Shown here in pieces: positions 1 to 7,523 of a stretch of DNA of 64,000 bases; positions within the stretch are counted from its first letter, which is position 1; every line of letters begins with the position of its first letter. Source of the DNA: Prevotella sp. (lineage in GTDB: Bacteria; Bacteroidota; Bacteroidia; Bacteroidales; Bacteroidaceae); contig JAFTFX010000026.1 of NCBI GenBank assembly GCA_017458225.1, forward strand, positions 62,001 through 126,000, written 5' to 3'. The notes below the pieces were generated by a model. That model saw only the letters and a list, made by a program, of their open reading frames with translations. It was not told the DNA's origin and made no database searches. Both the position numbers and the translations under genes were made by a program.

Positions 1-336
1 GGCATTGCACTCGGGCACCACCAGGGGCACATCCTCATCCATGCGGAAAGCACTCGAGTTGTCTATCATCACGGCACCATACTTTGTGATGTCCTCTGCA
101 AACTCCTTCGATGTACCGGCACCGGCACTGGTGAAGGCGATGTCGATATCCTTGAAGTCGTCGCCGTGTTTCAGCAGTTTCACCTCAATATCCTTACCTT
201 TGAAGTTATACTTACGACCGGCCGAACGCTCTGAGCCAAACAATACCAGTTCGTCCATCGGGAAATTTCTCTCAGCCAGGATACGCAGGAACTCCTGTCC
301 CACGGCGCCACTCGCGCCAACGATTGCTACTTTCAT
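1..336 (-). CDS. asd: Aspartate-semialdehyde dehydrogenase, N-terminal part (cut by window edge)
   Basis: The first 112 residues are visible and begin [20 protein letters not shown], a Rossmann-fold NAD(P)-binding start with the GASGAVG loop typical of aspartate-semialdehyde dehydrogenase. Further on, [12 protein letters not shown] and the [20 protein letters not shown] stretch match the conserved substrate and cofactor region of this family. The enzyme reduces aspartyl phosphate to aspartate semialdehyde in the cytoplasm, the branch point to lysine/diaminopimelate, threonine and methionine. The catalytic cysteine lies outside the window. The gene is divergent from the thioredoxin-like gene, and a TACTTTTG -7 box lies 40 nt upstream of its ATG. 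Confidence 0.93.
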   Translation of the reverse strand, partial: MKVAIVGASGAVGQEFLRILAERNFPMDELVLFGSERSAGRKYNFKGKDIEVKLLKHGDDFKDIDIAFTSAGAGTSKEFAEDITKYGAVMIDNSSAFRMDEDVPLVVPECNA

Positions 337-375
337 TTTGTTACTTTATAAAAGGTTTTACTTTCTATTTGGCCG

Positions 376-383
376 CAAAAGTA
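376..383 (-). promoter_or_regulatory. Putative -7 box for asd
   Basis: TACTTTTG on the minus strand fits the Bacteroidetes -7 consensus TAnnTTTG. No convincing TTTG -33 element is seen 19-21 nt upstream. Confidence 0.5.
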
Positions 384-422
384 CAAATAAAAACTGATAT
401 TTCATCATTTCTGCCAAATATT

Positions 423-454
423 CTTGTCATTATTGTGGATTTTCGCTACTTTTG
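423..454 (+). promoter_or_regulatory. Putative promoter of the thioredoxin-like gene
   Basis: A -7 box TACTTTTG (447-454) is preceded after 20 nt by CTTG (423-426), a near match to the -33 TTTG. The start codon follows 38 nt downstream. Confidence 0.55.
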
Positions 455-492
455 CACCCTAGAAAGTAAAGTCGAAACTAAAGAATACAGAG

Positions 493-1023
493 ATGAGAAG
501 AATAATGATGGTATTGTTGACAGCCCTGTTTGCTGTTGCGACAAATGCCCAGACAGCACTGAAAAAAGTATATGATGAAGACATAAACCCGTTGGAGCAA
601 ATCGATCAGGCGCTTGTGAAAGCAAGAGCAGAAGGCAAGTTCGTTGTCTGTCAGGTGGGTGGCAACTGGTGTCCCTGGTGCCTGCGTTTTGCCGACTTCA
701 TCGCCAACGACAGCACCATCAGCAAAGTCATTGCCGATAACTATGAGTATATCCACGTGAACTACAATCCCAGAAAGGCTGGAGATGACGCTGCGCAGCC
801 GCTCGGCTCTGCTGCTTTGTCTCGCAAAGAACAGGCTGCAGCCCTGATGAAGCGCTTAGACAATTGTGGCCGTTTCGGTTTCCCCGTCTTCGTCGTCCTT
901 GGTGAAGACGGTAAAGTGATTCACATTCAAGACTCGAGCTTCCTGGAAGAGGGCAAAGGCTATAATCAGGCAAAGGTACTCCGCTTCTTCAAGAACTGGA
1001 CACCAAAAGTGGTGAATAAATAA
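493..1023 (+). CDS. Secreted thioredoxin-family protein (CPWC)
   Basis: This 176-residue protein begins with a short signal peptide ending near TNAQ (about residue 20), so it is probably periplasmic. A thioredoxin fold follows, with the redox motif CPWC inside GGNWCPWCLRF (about residues 56-66) and a cis-proline-type FGFPVFVV segment near residue 137, as in the thioredoxin_7/DUF255-like group. It probably exchanges disulfides with an envelope client, which cannot be named from sequence. It is monocistronic, divergent from asd and convergent with the hsdR gene that ends 34 nt beyond its stop. No terminator hairpin is apparent. Confidence 0.85.
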   Translation: MRRIMMVLLTALFAVATNAQTALKKVYDEDINPLEQIDQALVKARAEGKFVVCQVGGNWCPWCLRFADFIANDSTISKVIADNYEYIHVNYNPRKAGDDAAQPLGSAALSRKEQAAALMKRLDNCGRFGFPVFVVLGEDGKVIHIQDSSFLEEGKGYNQAKVLRFFKNWTPKVVNK

Positions 1024-1057
1024 ATGCCTTGTTCCTGTTGCCGCCGTGTGCCTCCAT

Positions 1058-4000
1058 TTACAACACACACTTCAGCACTCCCACAGTCCGATACTCCGTT
1101 TCACTATCCAACACTATTGTGCCATAGTCTTTGTTCTGTGGTATCAGTTCCACTTTGGTATGCTGCCAACCTTCTTCCGTAACCACCTTTTCACTCTTAT
1201 ACTTCTTGATTGTGTACATGCCACCATAGTCAAGGTCTTTCTCATTGCACTCGGTCAGCACAATCTCGCCATTTCGAGAACCGGCTCGATACCACTCGAA
1301 CACACAGATGTCGCCATCCTTTATCTTGGGTAGCATCGAATCGCCTTTTGCATGAACGGCAAAATGACGTTTCGGGTCAGGAGTAAAACCGTAACCAGAA
1401 GCATCCACCCAACCTTCTTCTTCTGGTACTTCTCCGTCTTTGAAGTAACCGCAGGCAGCACGCAACGTGTAAAGTGGCACACATTCCTTGCGATATTCAG
1501 AATAGATGGGAATGGTCCTACTAGGCTCTTCTGCCGCCATCAGCATACTTCCATCTTCTTCCTCAATCGTGGGATAGGGCATCTTTGTCTCGCCCAATGC
1601 GCTGTTCCGATAGTTCAGATACATCGCCTTGGCCATCTCACTCATCACACGCTTATAGAACTGCTCATCTTCGAAGAGCTTGGAGAATGCATCCATCTGT
1701 TCCATGTAGCACTTCTGAGCCACCTTGTCGAATTCCTTGGGGAAGATGCTGGTCTCGAACATCTGGGCATCGTTGTTCTTGGCCTGCTTTTTCAGTGTCT
1801 TGCTGCTACGAACCATCTTGTCGTAAATGGTTTCAACGATGACCCTGTCTGCCTCTGTGAACTTGCCTGCATACATGATGTTAATCTTCTCGATGATGTT
1901 TGCCAGCAGGTCTGTCTTCACTTCAGGCTTCTTGCCCTGCGTACCCTGTTCCGGGTTCACCGTCTTGTCTTTCTCCGTAGGTTTCAGTTCGATGACGCCA
2001 GAGAAGGTTTCCGTCAGTTTGTTATTGATCAAGGCCAGTTTGTTGCTTAAATCCACCTTCTCATGTGGTCTCTTGGGAATGATGCGATAGAAGAATTCGG
2101 CAAAGATATATGTCTTATATAGTTCTCTGTCGAACGTGCGCACCACCTGCGCCATATAGGCATAGAAGCGGATGAAGTTCTTCAGTAGTGAGCGCACCTT
2201 GAACTGCTCGTCTTCCACCAGCACCTCGTATGCTTGCAAAGCAGGCTTCAATGCAGATGCCAACTTACCCATATCCTTGTCGCCCTGCTTACGCTTGGCA
2301 TAGAGTTGATATACCTTTTCTTCGTCGTCAGCATTCCACAGGTGATACTTCTTCAACTCTGTATCGTATTCATACACCACGTTCACATCCACAGCATCGC
2401 TCAACAGCGTTTCTTCGTAGAACGGCTGGAACGATTTCTTAATATCGTCTGCCGTATTGATGAAGTCCAGAATATAGGTGTCCGTCTTTCCCTTATGACT
2501 ACGGTTCAGTCGTGACAGCGTCTGCACAGCCTTCACGCCTCGCAACTTCTTGTCCACAAACATTGTATGCAGTAGCGGTTCGTCGAAGCCTGTCTGATAC
2601 TTATCTGCCACTATCAACACGTTGTACATATCGCTGTTGAAGAACAACGGCAGTTGTTTCTCTGATATCTTTTGGTCATCTGTGCTGTTCAACTTGCTCT
2701 CTGTATATTCCTCGCCCTGATATTTCACCGTACCAGAGAACGCAATCAGTGGTCGGACATCATCGTAGCCTTTCTTTTTGCAGTATTCTTTCAATAGGAA
2801 CAGATACCTGACGGCATGGGCTCGAGATGGCGATACAATCATTGCCTTCGCTTGTCCATCTATCTTCGAGAGGGTAATCTCGCGGAGTTTCTCCACCATC
2901 ACCTCTACCTTCTGCTGCAACACAAAACCATGCGTGTCGTGATAGTGCTTGATAGCCAGTGTGGCAGGAATCTCCTCAAACTCCGGGTTCTCTGATATGG
3001 CCTTGGCAATCTCGTAACTCGTCTCGATGGTGGTATAGTACTTCAGTACATCAAGGATAAAACCTTCGTCGATAGCCTGACGCATCGAATAATGATGGAA
3101 AGCATCGTATGTACCGTCTGCTTTCATCACGCCAAAGGTTTGCAAGGTCTTTGGCTTGGGCGTTGCGGTGAAGGCATAGAAGAAGAGGTTCTTGTGCTTG
3201 CCTTGCGACAACAGCGTCTCCGTCATCACGTCCATGCTGTCCTTCAGTTCCTCCTCTGTCTTTTCTTCCCATGCGGCCATCTCGCGCAGGGCCTCATCCG
3301 TATCCGCCAGTGCCTCTTTCAGTTTCTCTGCACTCTTTCCGCTCTGCGAACTGTGTGCCTCGTCAATCACAATGGCAAAATTCTTCTGGGCATGTCCGTC
3401 CAGTTCCTTATAGATCAATGGGAAACGATGGATGGTCGTAATAATGATGCGCTTCTTGTCGTTGATAGCATCCTTCAGTTTCGAAGAGTTATCGCTATCG
3501 GTAATCGTTTCAATCTGTCCCAGTTTATGGTCGAAACCCAAAATGGTATCCTGCAACTGATTGTTCAGAATCCTACGGTCCGTCACCACAAACACCGACT
3601 GGAACATTTCTTTGTCTTCTTGATTGTGTAGCGAGGCCAACCTGTAGGTGAGCCAGGCAATAGAGTTCGACTTACCACTACCGGCACTATGTTGCAGCAA
3701 CCAACTCTTTCCCTCCTTTTGAGCCATTGTGTCAGCCACTAGTTTCTCCACTACATCCAACTGATGATAGCGTGGGAAGATGATCTTCCGAGACTCTGTT
3801 GTCACCTTCTTGCCATTCACCAACTTCACCTTCTTCTCCACCTGTAGGCTGATATAGCGTTGCAGCAGCGAGAGCAGCATGTCCCTTCGCAGCACCTTCT
3901 CCCACAGATAGGCCGTCGGATAGCCATCTGGATTCTCTGGGTTGCCACCATCACCGATGTTACCGGCGCCGTTGCTTCCTTGGTTGAAGGGCAGGAAGTA

Positions 4001-4621
4001 GGTTTGTTCGCCATTTAGTTGAGTGGTCATAATCACCTCATCCAAATCCACGCCAAAGTATGCTAATATACGGTTATTGAATTGGAACAGCGGTTCCTTG
4101 GGGTCGCGGTGTTTTATATATTGTTCTCTGACATTATCCAGATTCTGATTGGTGAACTGGTTCTTCAGTTCCAGTGCTACCACAGGTATGCCGTTTACCG
4201 ACAGCACCATATCGATGGAGTTCTTGTTCTCTGTGGAATAGAAGAACTGGCGTGTCTCCGTCAGGATGTTCGCCTTGTATTTCTCCACCAATTCCTCGTT
4301 CAGACCTGACGCTGGCTCGAAATAGACGAACTTCAGCCCTATGCCCCGATCCTTGATGCCATTGCGCAGCACATAGATGAGTCCACTTTGTGCTACATTG
4401 CTCTGGAATATCTTGTAGAGTTGCTGCTCTGCCTGCTCACCATAGATGTTTTTATATCGCTCCCACTGCTTGGGTTGCGTGGCCTCAATGAACTGGATGA
4501 GCACAGGCATATCGATGGCCCGCTTCTTGTCATAGGTCGCCATCGTACCCTTCACGTAGCCGCCTTCCGTCAGCAGCCAACTCTCTATATCCTGTTCGAA
4601 GTTCTTCTCTTTCGTTTCCAT
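1058..4621 (-). CDS. hsdR: Type I restriction subunit R with a C-terminal LexA/UmuD-type S24 peptidase domain
   Basis: A protein of 1187 residues. The N-terminal PD-(D/E)xK nuclease shows D137 and E151-L-K153. The SF2 translocase follows with Walker A GSGKS (314-318), DEAH (420-423) and FTATP. This is the DNA motor and nuclease of a type I R-M complex. After the usual R-subunit helical region comes an extra domain (about 1042-1187) that looks like the self-cleaving half of UmuD/LexA: a Cys-Gly pair in AACGYF (1057-1058) where UmuD is cut, the nucleophile S1095 in GDSM, and a general-base lysine in YTIKKYK (1139/1140). The catalytic and cleavage-site residues all appear intact. It is the last gene of the hsdM-fic-hsdS-four-helix-bundle-hsdR operon, 25 nt after its neighbour. 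The R-subunit assignment is secure; the regulatory role of the S24 domain is inferred. Confidence 0.93.
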   Translation of the reverse strand: METKEKNFEQDIESWLLTEGGYVKGTMATYDKKRAIDMPVLIQFIEATQPKQWERYKNIYGEQAEQQLYKIFQSNVAQSGLIYVLRNGIKDRGIGLKFVYFEPASGLNEELVEKYKANILTETRQFFYSTENKNSIDMVLSVNGIPVVALELKNQFTNQNLDNVREQYIKHRDPKEPLFQFNNRILAYFGVDLDEVIMTTQLNGEQTYFLPFNQGSNGAGNIGDGGNPENPDGYPTAYLWEKVLRRDMLLSLLQRYISLQVEKKVKLVNGKKVTTESRKIIFPRYHQLDVVEKLVADTMAQKEGKSWLLQHSAGSGKSNSIAWLTYRLASLHNQEDKEMFQSVFVVTDRRILNNQLQDTILGFDHKLGQIETITDSDNSSKLKDAINDKKRIIITTIHRFPLIYKELDGHAQKNFAIVIDEAHSSQSGKSAEKLKEALADTDEALREMAAWEEKTEEELKDSMDVMTETLLSQGKHKNLFFYAFTATPKPKTLQTFGVMKADGTYDAFHHYSMRQAIDEGFILDVLKYYTTIETSYEIAKAISENPEFEEIPATLAIKHYHDTHGFVLQQKVEVMVEKLREITLSKIDGQAKAMIVSPSRAHAVRYLFLLKEYCKKKGYDDVRPLIAFSGTVKYQGEEYTESKLNSTDDQKISEKQLPLFFNSDMYNVLIVADKYQTGFDEPLLHTMFVDKKLRGVKAVQTLSRLNRSHKGKTDTYILDFINTADDIKKSFQPFYEETLLSDAVDVNVVYEYDTELKKYHLWNADDEEKVYQLYAKRKQGDKDMGKLASALKPALQAYEVLVEDEQFKVRSLLKNFIRFYAYMAQVVRTFDRELYKTYIFAEFFYRIIPKRPHEKVDLSNKLALINNKLTETFSGVIELKPTEKDKTVNPEQGTQGKKPEVKTDLLANIIEKINIMYAGKFTEADRVIVETIYDKMVRSSKTLKKQAKNNDAQMFETSIFPKEFDKVAQKCYMEQMDAFSKLFEDEQFYKRVMSEMAKAMYLNYRNSALGETKMPYPTIEEEDGSMLMAAEEPSRTIPIYSEYRKECVPLYTLRAACGYFKDGEVPEEEGWVDASGYGFTPDPKRHFAVHAKGDSMLPKIKDGDICVFEWYRAGSRNGEIVLTECNEKDLDYGGMYTIKKYKSEKVVTEEGWQHTKVELIPQNKDYGTIVLDSETEYRTVGVLKCVL

Positions 4622-4640
4622 TGTTGCTTTCTATTTTTAG

Positions 4641-4700
4641 GTTGTCCTAGGACTTCCTAGGTTCTCCTAGGCTTTCCCAGGCTTTCCTAAGTTCTTCCAA
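4641..4700. repeat. 10-nt tandem array, 3' side of the four-helix-bundle gene
   Basis: Six consecutive 10-nt units of the form gNNNTCCTAG (for example gttgtcctag, gacttcctag, gttctcctag) run across the last codons and stop of the four-helix-bundle gene. A matching array lies on its 5' side (5371-5450). Confidence 0.8.
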
Positions 4701-5336
4701 TTTCCTTTTCAGTTCTGCGTTTTCGGCTTTTAGGCGCTGGTTCTCTGCTTCCAAGGCTCGCATGTGGGTGTCCACTTCCTGGCGATAACCAGTTCTGGCT
4801 GCGTGCATTCTTTCTTTGATGCCGCCTTCTGTAACAAACTGTTTTTCCAGTTTCTCAATATAAGCGCACATCATTTTGTCCGTCTGGTGACAGAGCGTGA
4901 GCGCCAGATTTGCCATCTCCTCGTCGTTCATCTTGGCAAGCAAAGGCTCATAATCGCTGTAGTCATTATGGGAGTGACAGAAGTTGCGCAGCCGCTGCTG
5001 ACGTTCGCTGTCTTTTGACCAGATAGTAAGGTGATGGGTGTTCAGGTAGTCGTTATAGTCAGCACGGAGTTCTTGCAGGCTGCCTCGTGCCACATTCATC
5101 AATTTGATTTCCATCTCAGAACTGGTCTGCCCGTCCTCGCTGCCTTCTACGATATTCTGTTTGCCAGAGCGAGCGGCCTGCACCATTTGGTCAACAGTGC
5201 GGTCGCCGTGTGCCGGCAGGAACCGCTTGCAGAACTCCACCGTCAATTGGTAGATAGCATCGCTCTTGCGGTAGAAGTAGAGTTCTTTCCAAACCACCGC
5301 CTTTTTCAGCACTTTGCCTTTGGTGTTATAGTCCAT
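4647..5336 (-). CDS. Four-helix-bundle protein (S23/IVS-like) with C-terminal coiled coil
   Basis: 229 residues. The N-terminal half (about 15-110) resembles the bacterial four-helix-bundle family originally seen in rRNA intervening sequences and includes the characteristic AARSGKQNIVEGSEDG stretch. The C-terminal part resembles the 'four helix bundle suffix' domain and ends in a coiled coil (about 188-220: EAENQRLKAENAELKRKLEE). No catalytic residues are evident. The diversity-generating-retroelement factor Avd belongs to the same structural superfamily, but no reverse transcriptase is present here. The gene sits between hsdS and hsdR and is bracketed by 10-nt tandem arrays, so it may be a separately acquired cassette. 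Function unknown; a nucleic-acid-binding or assembly role is possible. Confidence 0.75.
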   Translation of the reverse strand: MDYNTKGKVLKKAVVWKELYFYRKSDAIYQLTVEFCKRFLPAHGDRTVDQMVQAARSGKQNIVEGSEDGQTSSEMEIKLMNVARGSLQELRADYNDYLNTHHLTIWSKDSERQQRLRNFCHSHNDYSDYEPLLAKMNDEEMANLALTLCHQTDKMMCAYIEKLEKQFVTEGGIKERMHAARTGYRQEVDTHMRALEAENQRLKAENAELKRKLEELRKAWESLGEPRKS

Positions 5337-5370
5337 ATTCTTTTGTTTTTTTGTTATTATTATCTATTTT

Positions 5371-5450
5371 CTCTTAGGGTTTCTTAGGGTTTCTTAGGTC
5401 CTCCTAGGCTTTCCTAGGTCTTCCTATGACCTCCTACCACTTCCTTTTTA
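5371..5450. repeat. 10-nt tandem array, 5' side of the four-helix-bundle gene
   Basis: Eight 10-nt units of the form ytcYTAGGNN (ctcttagggt, ttcttagggt, ttcttaggtc, ctcctaggct, ttcctaggtc and more degenerate ones) lie between hsdS and the four-helix-bundle gene and run into the last codons of hsdS. The unit and orientation match the array at 4641-4700. Confidence 0.8.
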
Positions 5451-6643
5451 CCAGTTACATATTCGTAGATCACACTCTTTTTATAATCTTTTAGTTCCTC
5501 TATCTTCTGCTGCTTGATGGCTATCAGCGAATCAATTTCAGTGCATTTCGTATCGAGATAGGAGGCAACGGATTGCTGCTCAGAGAAAGGAGGACATGGA
5601 ATTATCATATTATTATAACTACTTTGTGCCATTCCTGGCAAAGTCGTTTGAGAAATATAATACTTATAATCAAAGATTACTGCTAAATAATAGTAATACT
5701 TCAATTTCATATTATCTTTACTTTTTACATCAAAAGCAGTATCAACATTCCAATATTTCCCTTCAATAAAATGAGGAATATGTAATGTAGCTCCTTTCCT
5801 ACCGATTAATACTGTTGGACCATCCTTGTATTCGCCACAAGTTTTAAAACTGCTTGAGCCACTACCGTATACAGGAGTATCACCTTCTGTTTTAGGATCA
5901 CTTCCATTTGTAATAATGACATAATGCTTTGCCTTTGACGTTTCCCAATGCTCAGGAATTTCCCCAATCCAATCAATGCCACTATCCTTCATGGGGGCGT
6001 TGGGATTCAAGCCTTTGGTGACAGCCTCGGTGATAACAGATTGCTTATAGGCTTTCAGTTCCTCTATCATCTGCTCTTGCAGGGCTATCATCTCATCCAC
6101 CTCCCCACATACCTTATCCAAATACTCCGCTATCTTTTGCTGCTCAGGGAGAGGAGGATACGGAAAAGGGAAATTTGCAAATTTTGTTGCAGATATCTCC
6201 TTAAATGTAGTTCCTGTTCCCAGCAATTCGAACTGCTCAGTAAACACAGACATCGCATAATAATAGAAAAGAACTATCAACTGGCCATCAGGAATACAAC
6301 CTAAACAACCTTGGTTGGTGCAGAGTTCTTTTGCAGTTATTGCTACTAATCCTATTGGAGCACGTTTTGAGAAAACAATGCTATTTGTAGGGAGCAAATA
6401 TGTTGCACAAGAGTTCTTACCTTTCTCGGAGAGATTCCTTCTTCCAGAACAAACAAACTTATCTTCAGTTTTATAATCAGCAGGTGTTATCCACGAGATA
6501 TCCCCATCCCATAGATCAACATTGTCTGTTTTAGGCGTGGCTCCTGCAACAATGGTAAAGAGCCTTTTCGAAAGAGTGACCTTCCACTCCTTCGGAATCT
6601 GGCCAATCCATTCTATACCGCTATCTTTATACTCTCTTTCCAT
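5414..6643 (-). CDS. hsdS: Type I R-M specificity subunit S (system 1)
   Basis: About 409 residues with the two-fold architecture of HsdS. Each half opens with a matching start (YKDSGIEWIGQIPKEW and MKDSGIDWIGEIPEHW), continues with a target-recognition domain, and ends in a conserved helical spacer with PLPEQQKIAEYLD or PFSEQQSVASYLD followed by EELKxYKxSVI. The protein directs the methylase and the restriction complex to a bipartite DNA site. I chose the ATG at 6643 over an upstream one at 6682 because AGGAGG lies 9 nt before it, the family-typical sequence starts there, and it leaves only a 4-nt gap after the fic stop. The last codons fall in the 10-nt array, so the C-terminus may have been altered by the repeats. 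Confidence 0.92.
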   Translation of the reverse strand: MEREYKDSGIEWIGQIPKEWKVTLSKRLFTIVAGATPKTDNVDLWDGDISWITPADYKTEDKFVCSGRRNLSEKGKNSCATYLLPTNSIVFSKRAPIGLVAITAKELCTNQGCLGCIPDGQLIVLFYYYAMSVFTEQFELLGTGTTFKEISATKFANFPFPYPPLPEQQKIAEYLDKVCGEVDEMIALQEQMIEELKAYKQSVITEAVTKGLNPNAPMKDSGIDWIGEIPEHWETSKAKHYVIITNGSDPKTEGDTPVYGSGSSSFKTCGEYKDGPTVLIGRKGATLHIPHFIEGKYWNVDTAFDVKSKDNMKLKYYYYLAVIFDYKYYISQTTLPGMAQSSYNNMIIPCPPFSEQQSVASYLDTKCTEIDSLIAIKQQKIEELKDYKKSVIYEYVTGKKEVVGGHRKT

Positions 6644-6647
6644 AGAC

Positions 6648-7523
6648 TCAATCCTCCTGCTCATAATAGTAAGAATAGTCAATACCCTTCATGAAAATCT
6701 CGCGGTCATCAATCTTATCGGTCATCGCCCCCTGAAGCAACGCCTTGATGGCTGAAGCATCGGTTGTACTTCTGCGCATAGCATCCAGATATTCTTTTTT
6801 GTCTATCTTACTCCAGTCCACACATTTGCCTAATTGCTTTTTTAAAATCTCATCTAACCAAATACGAGTGCTACGACCATTACCTTCCATAAAGGGATGA
6901 GCCACATTCATCTCCACATACTTATTCACAATCTCCTCGAAAGTGGTTTCCGGCATTGCCTCGATGATAGCCAAATTCTTCATCAGATATTCTGCACGAC
7001 AAAACAGAGTGCCATCTTTCCAAATGGTCTTCGTGCGAATTTGACCAGCAAAATCGTAAAGACCTCCAAACAGATAAGCATGAATCTGCTGCAGAGCCTT
7101 GACCGTACCTACATCCTTATCTGCAACTAAATTGCCTTCTATCAACGTGTATGCTTTCTTCTTGCTGCGTCCGTCGATACTGTTTTCGCTGTATTTAAAC
7201 CAATCAAGAAAGGCCATAGCCCGATTGTTGCGAATGGATTTTGCGAGTTCCTCTACACCTGCTTGACTAATGACGTCGGTGTTGTACTTCTTACCATCTG
7301 AAGCAGTTAATTTCAGTTGGGTAGTGTCACTAACCACCTCACTTTTCTCCTTGCGTAATTTTGCTTTCAGATATTTCCAATAGTTACGGTTTTTATCATG
7401 GTCGTCTTGTTCATTGACAGCACCCACAATATCAAGTACTGAGAACCACCAATGATTATGTTCTTCGTCCCAAACAGCACGAACCTTATAGTCTTTATAA
7501 AATCGGATAGATATCTTGCTCAT
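6648..7523 (-). CDS. BRO-N/Fic fusion protein inside the R-M operon
   Basis: 291 residues. Residues 1 to about 110 resemble a BRO-N domain (VRAVWDEEHNHWWFSVLDIV start), found in viral and phage DNA-binding proteins and in DinD. Residues about 125-260 form a Fic domain with the complete catalytic motif HPFMEGNGR (209-217), so AMPylation or a related nucleotidyl transfer is chemically plausible. A YTLIEGN segment (125-131) just before the Fic core resembles the inhibitory-helix (S/T)xxxE(G/N) motif, but Y replaces S/T. The start overlaps the hsdM stop by 4 nt (ATGA) and hsdS starts 4 nt after its end, so it is tightly coupled to the R-M genes. Its target is unknown; a toxin or a modulator of restriction are both possible. 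Confidence 0.85.
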   Translation of the reverse strand: MSKISIRFYKDYKVRAVWDEEHNHWWFSVLDIVGAVNEQDDHDKNRNYWKYLKAKLRKEKSEVVSDTTQLKLTASDGKKYNTDVISQAGVEELAKSIRNNRAMAFLDWFKYSENSIDGRSKKKAYTLIEGNLVADKDVGTVKALQQIHAYLFGGLYDFAGQIRTKTIWKDGTLFCRAEYLMKNLAIIEAMPETTFEEIVNKYVEMNVAHPFMEGNGRSTRIWLDEILKKQLGKCVDWSKIDKKEYLDAMRRSTTDASAIKALLQGAMTDKIDDREIFMKGIDYSYYYEQED

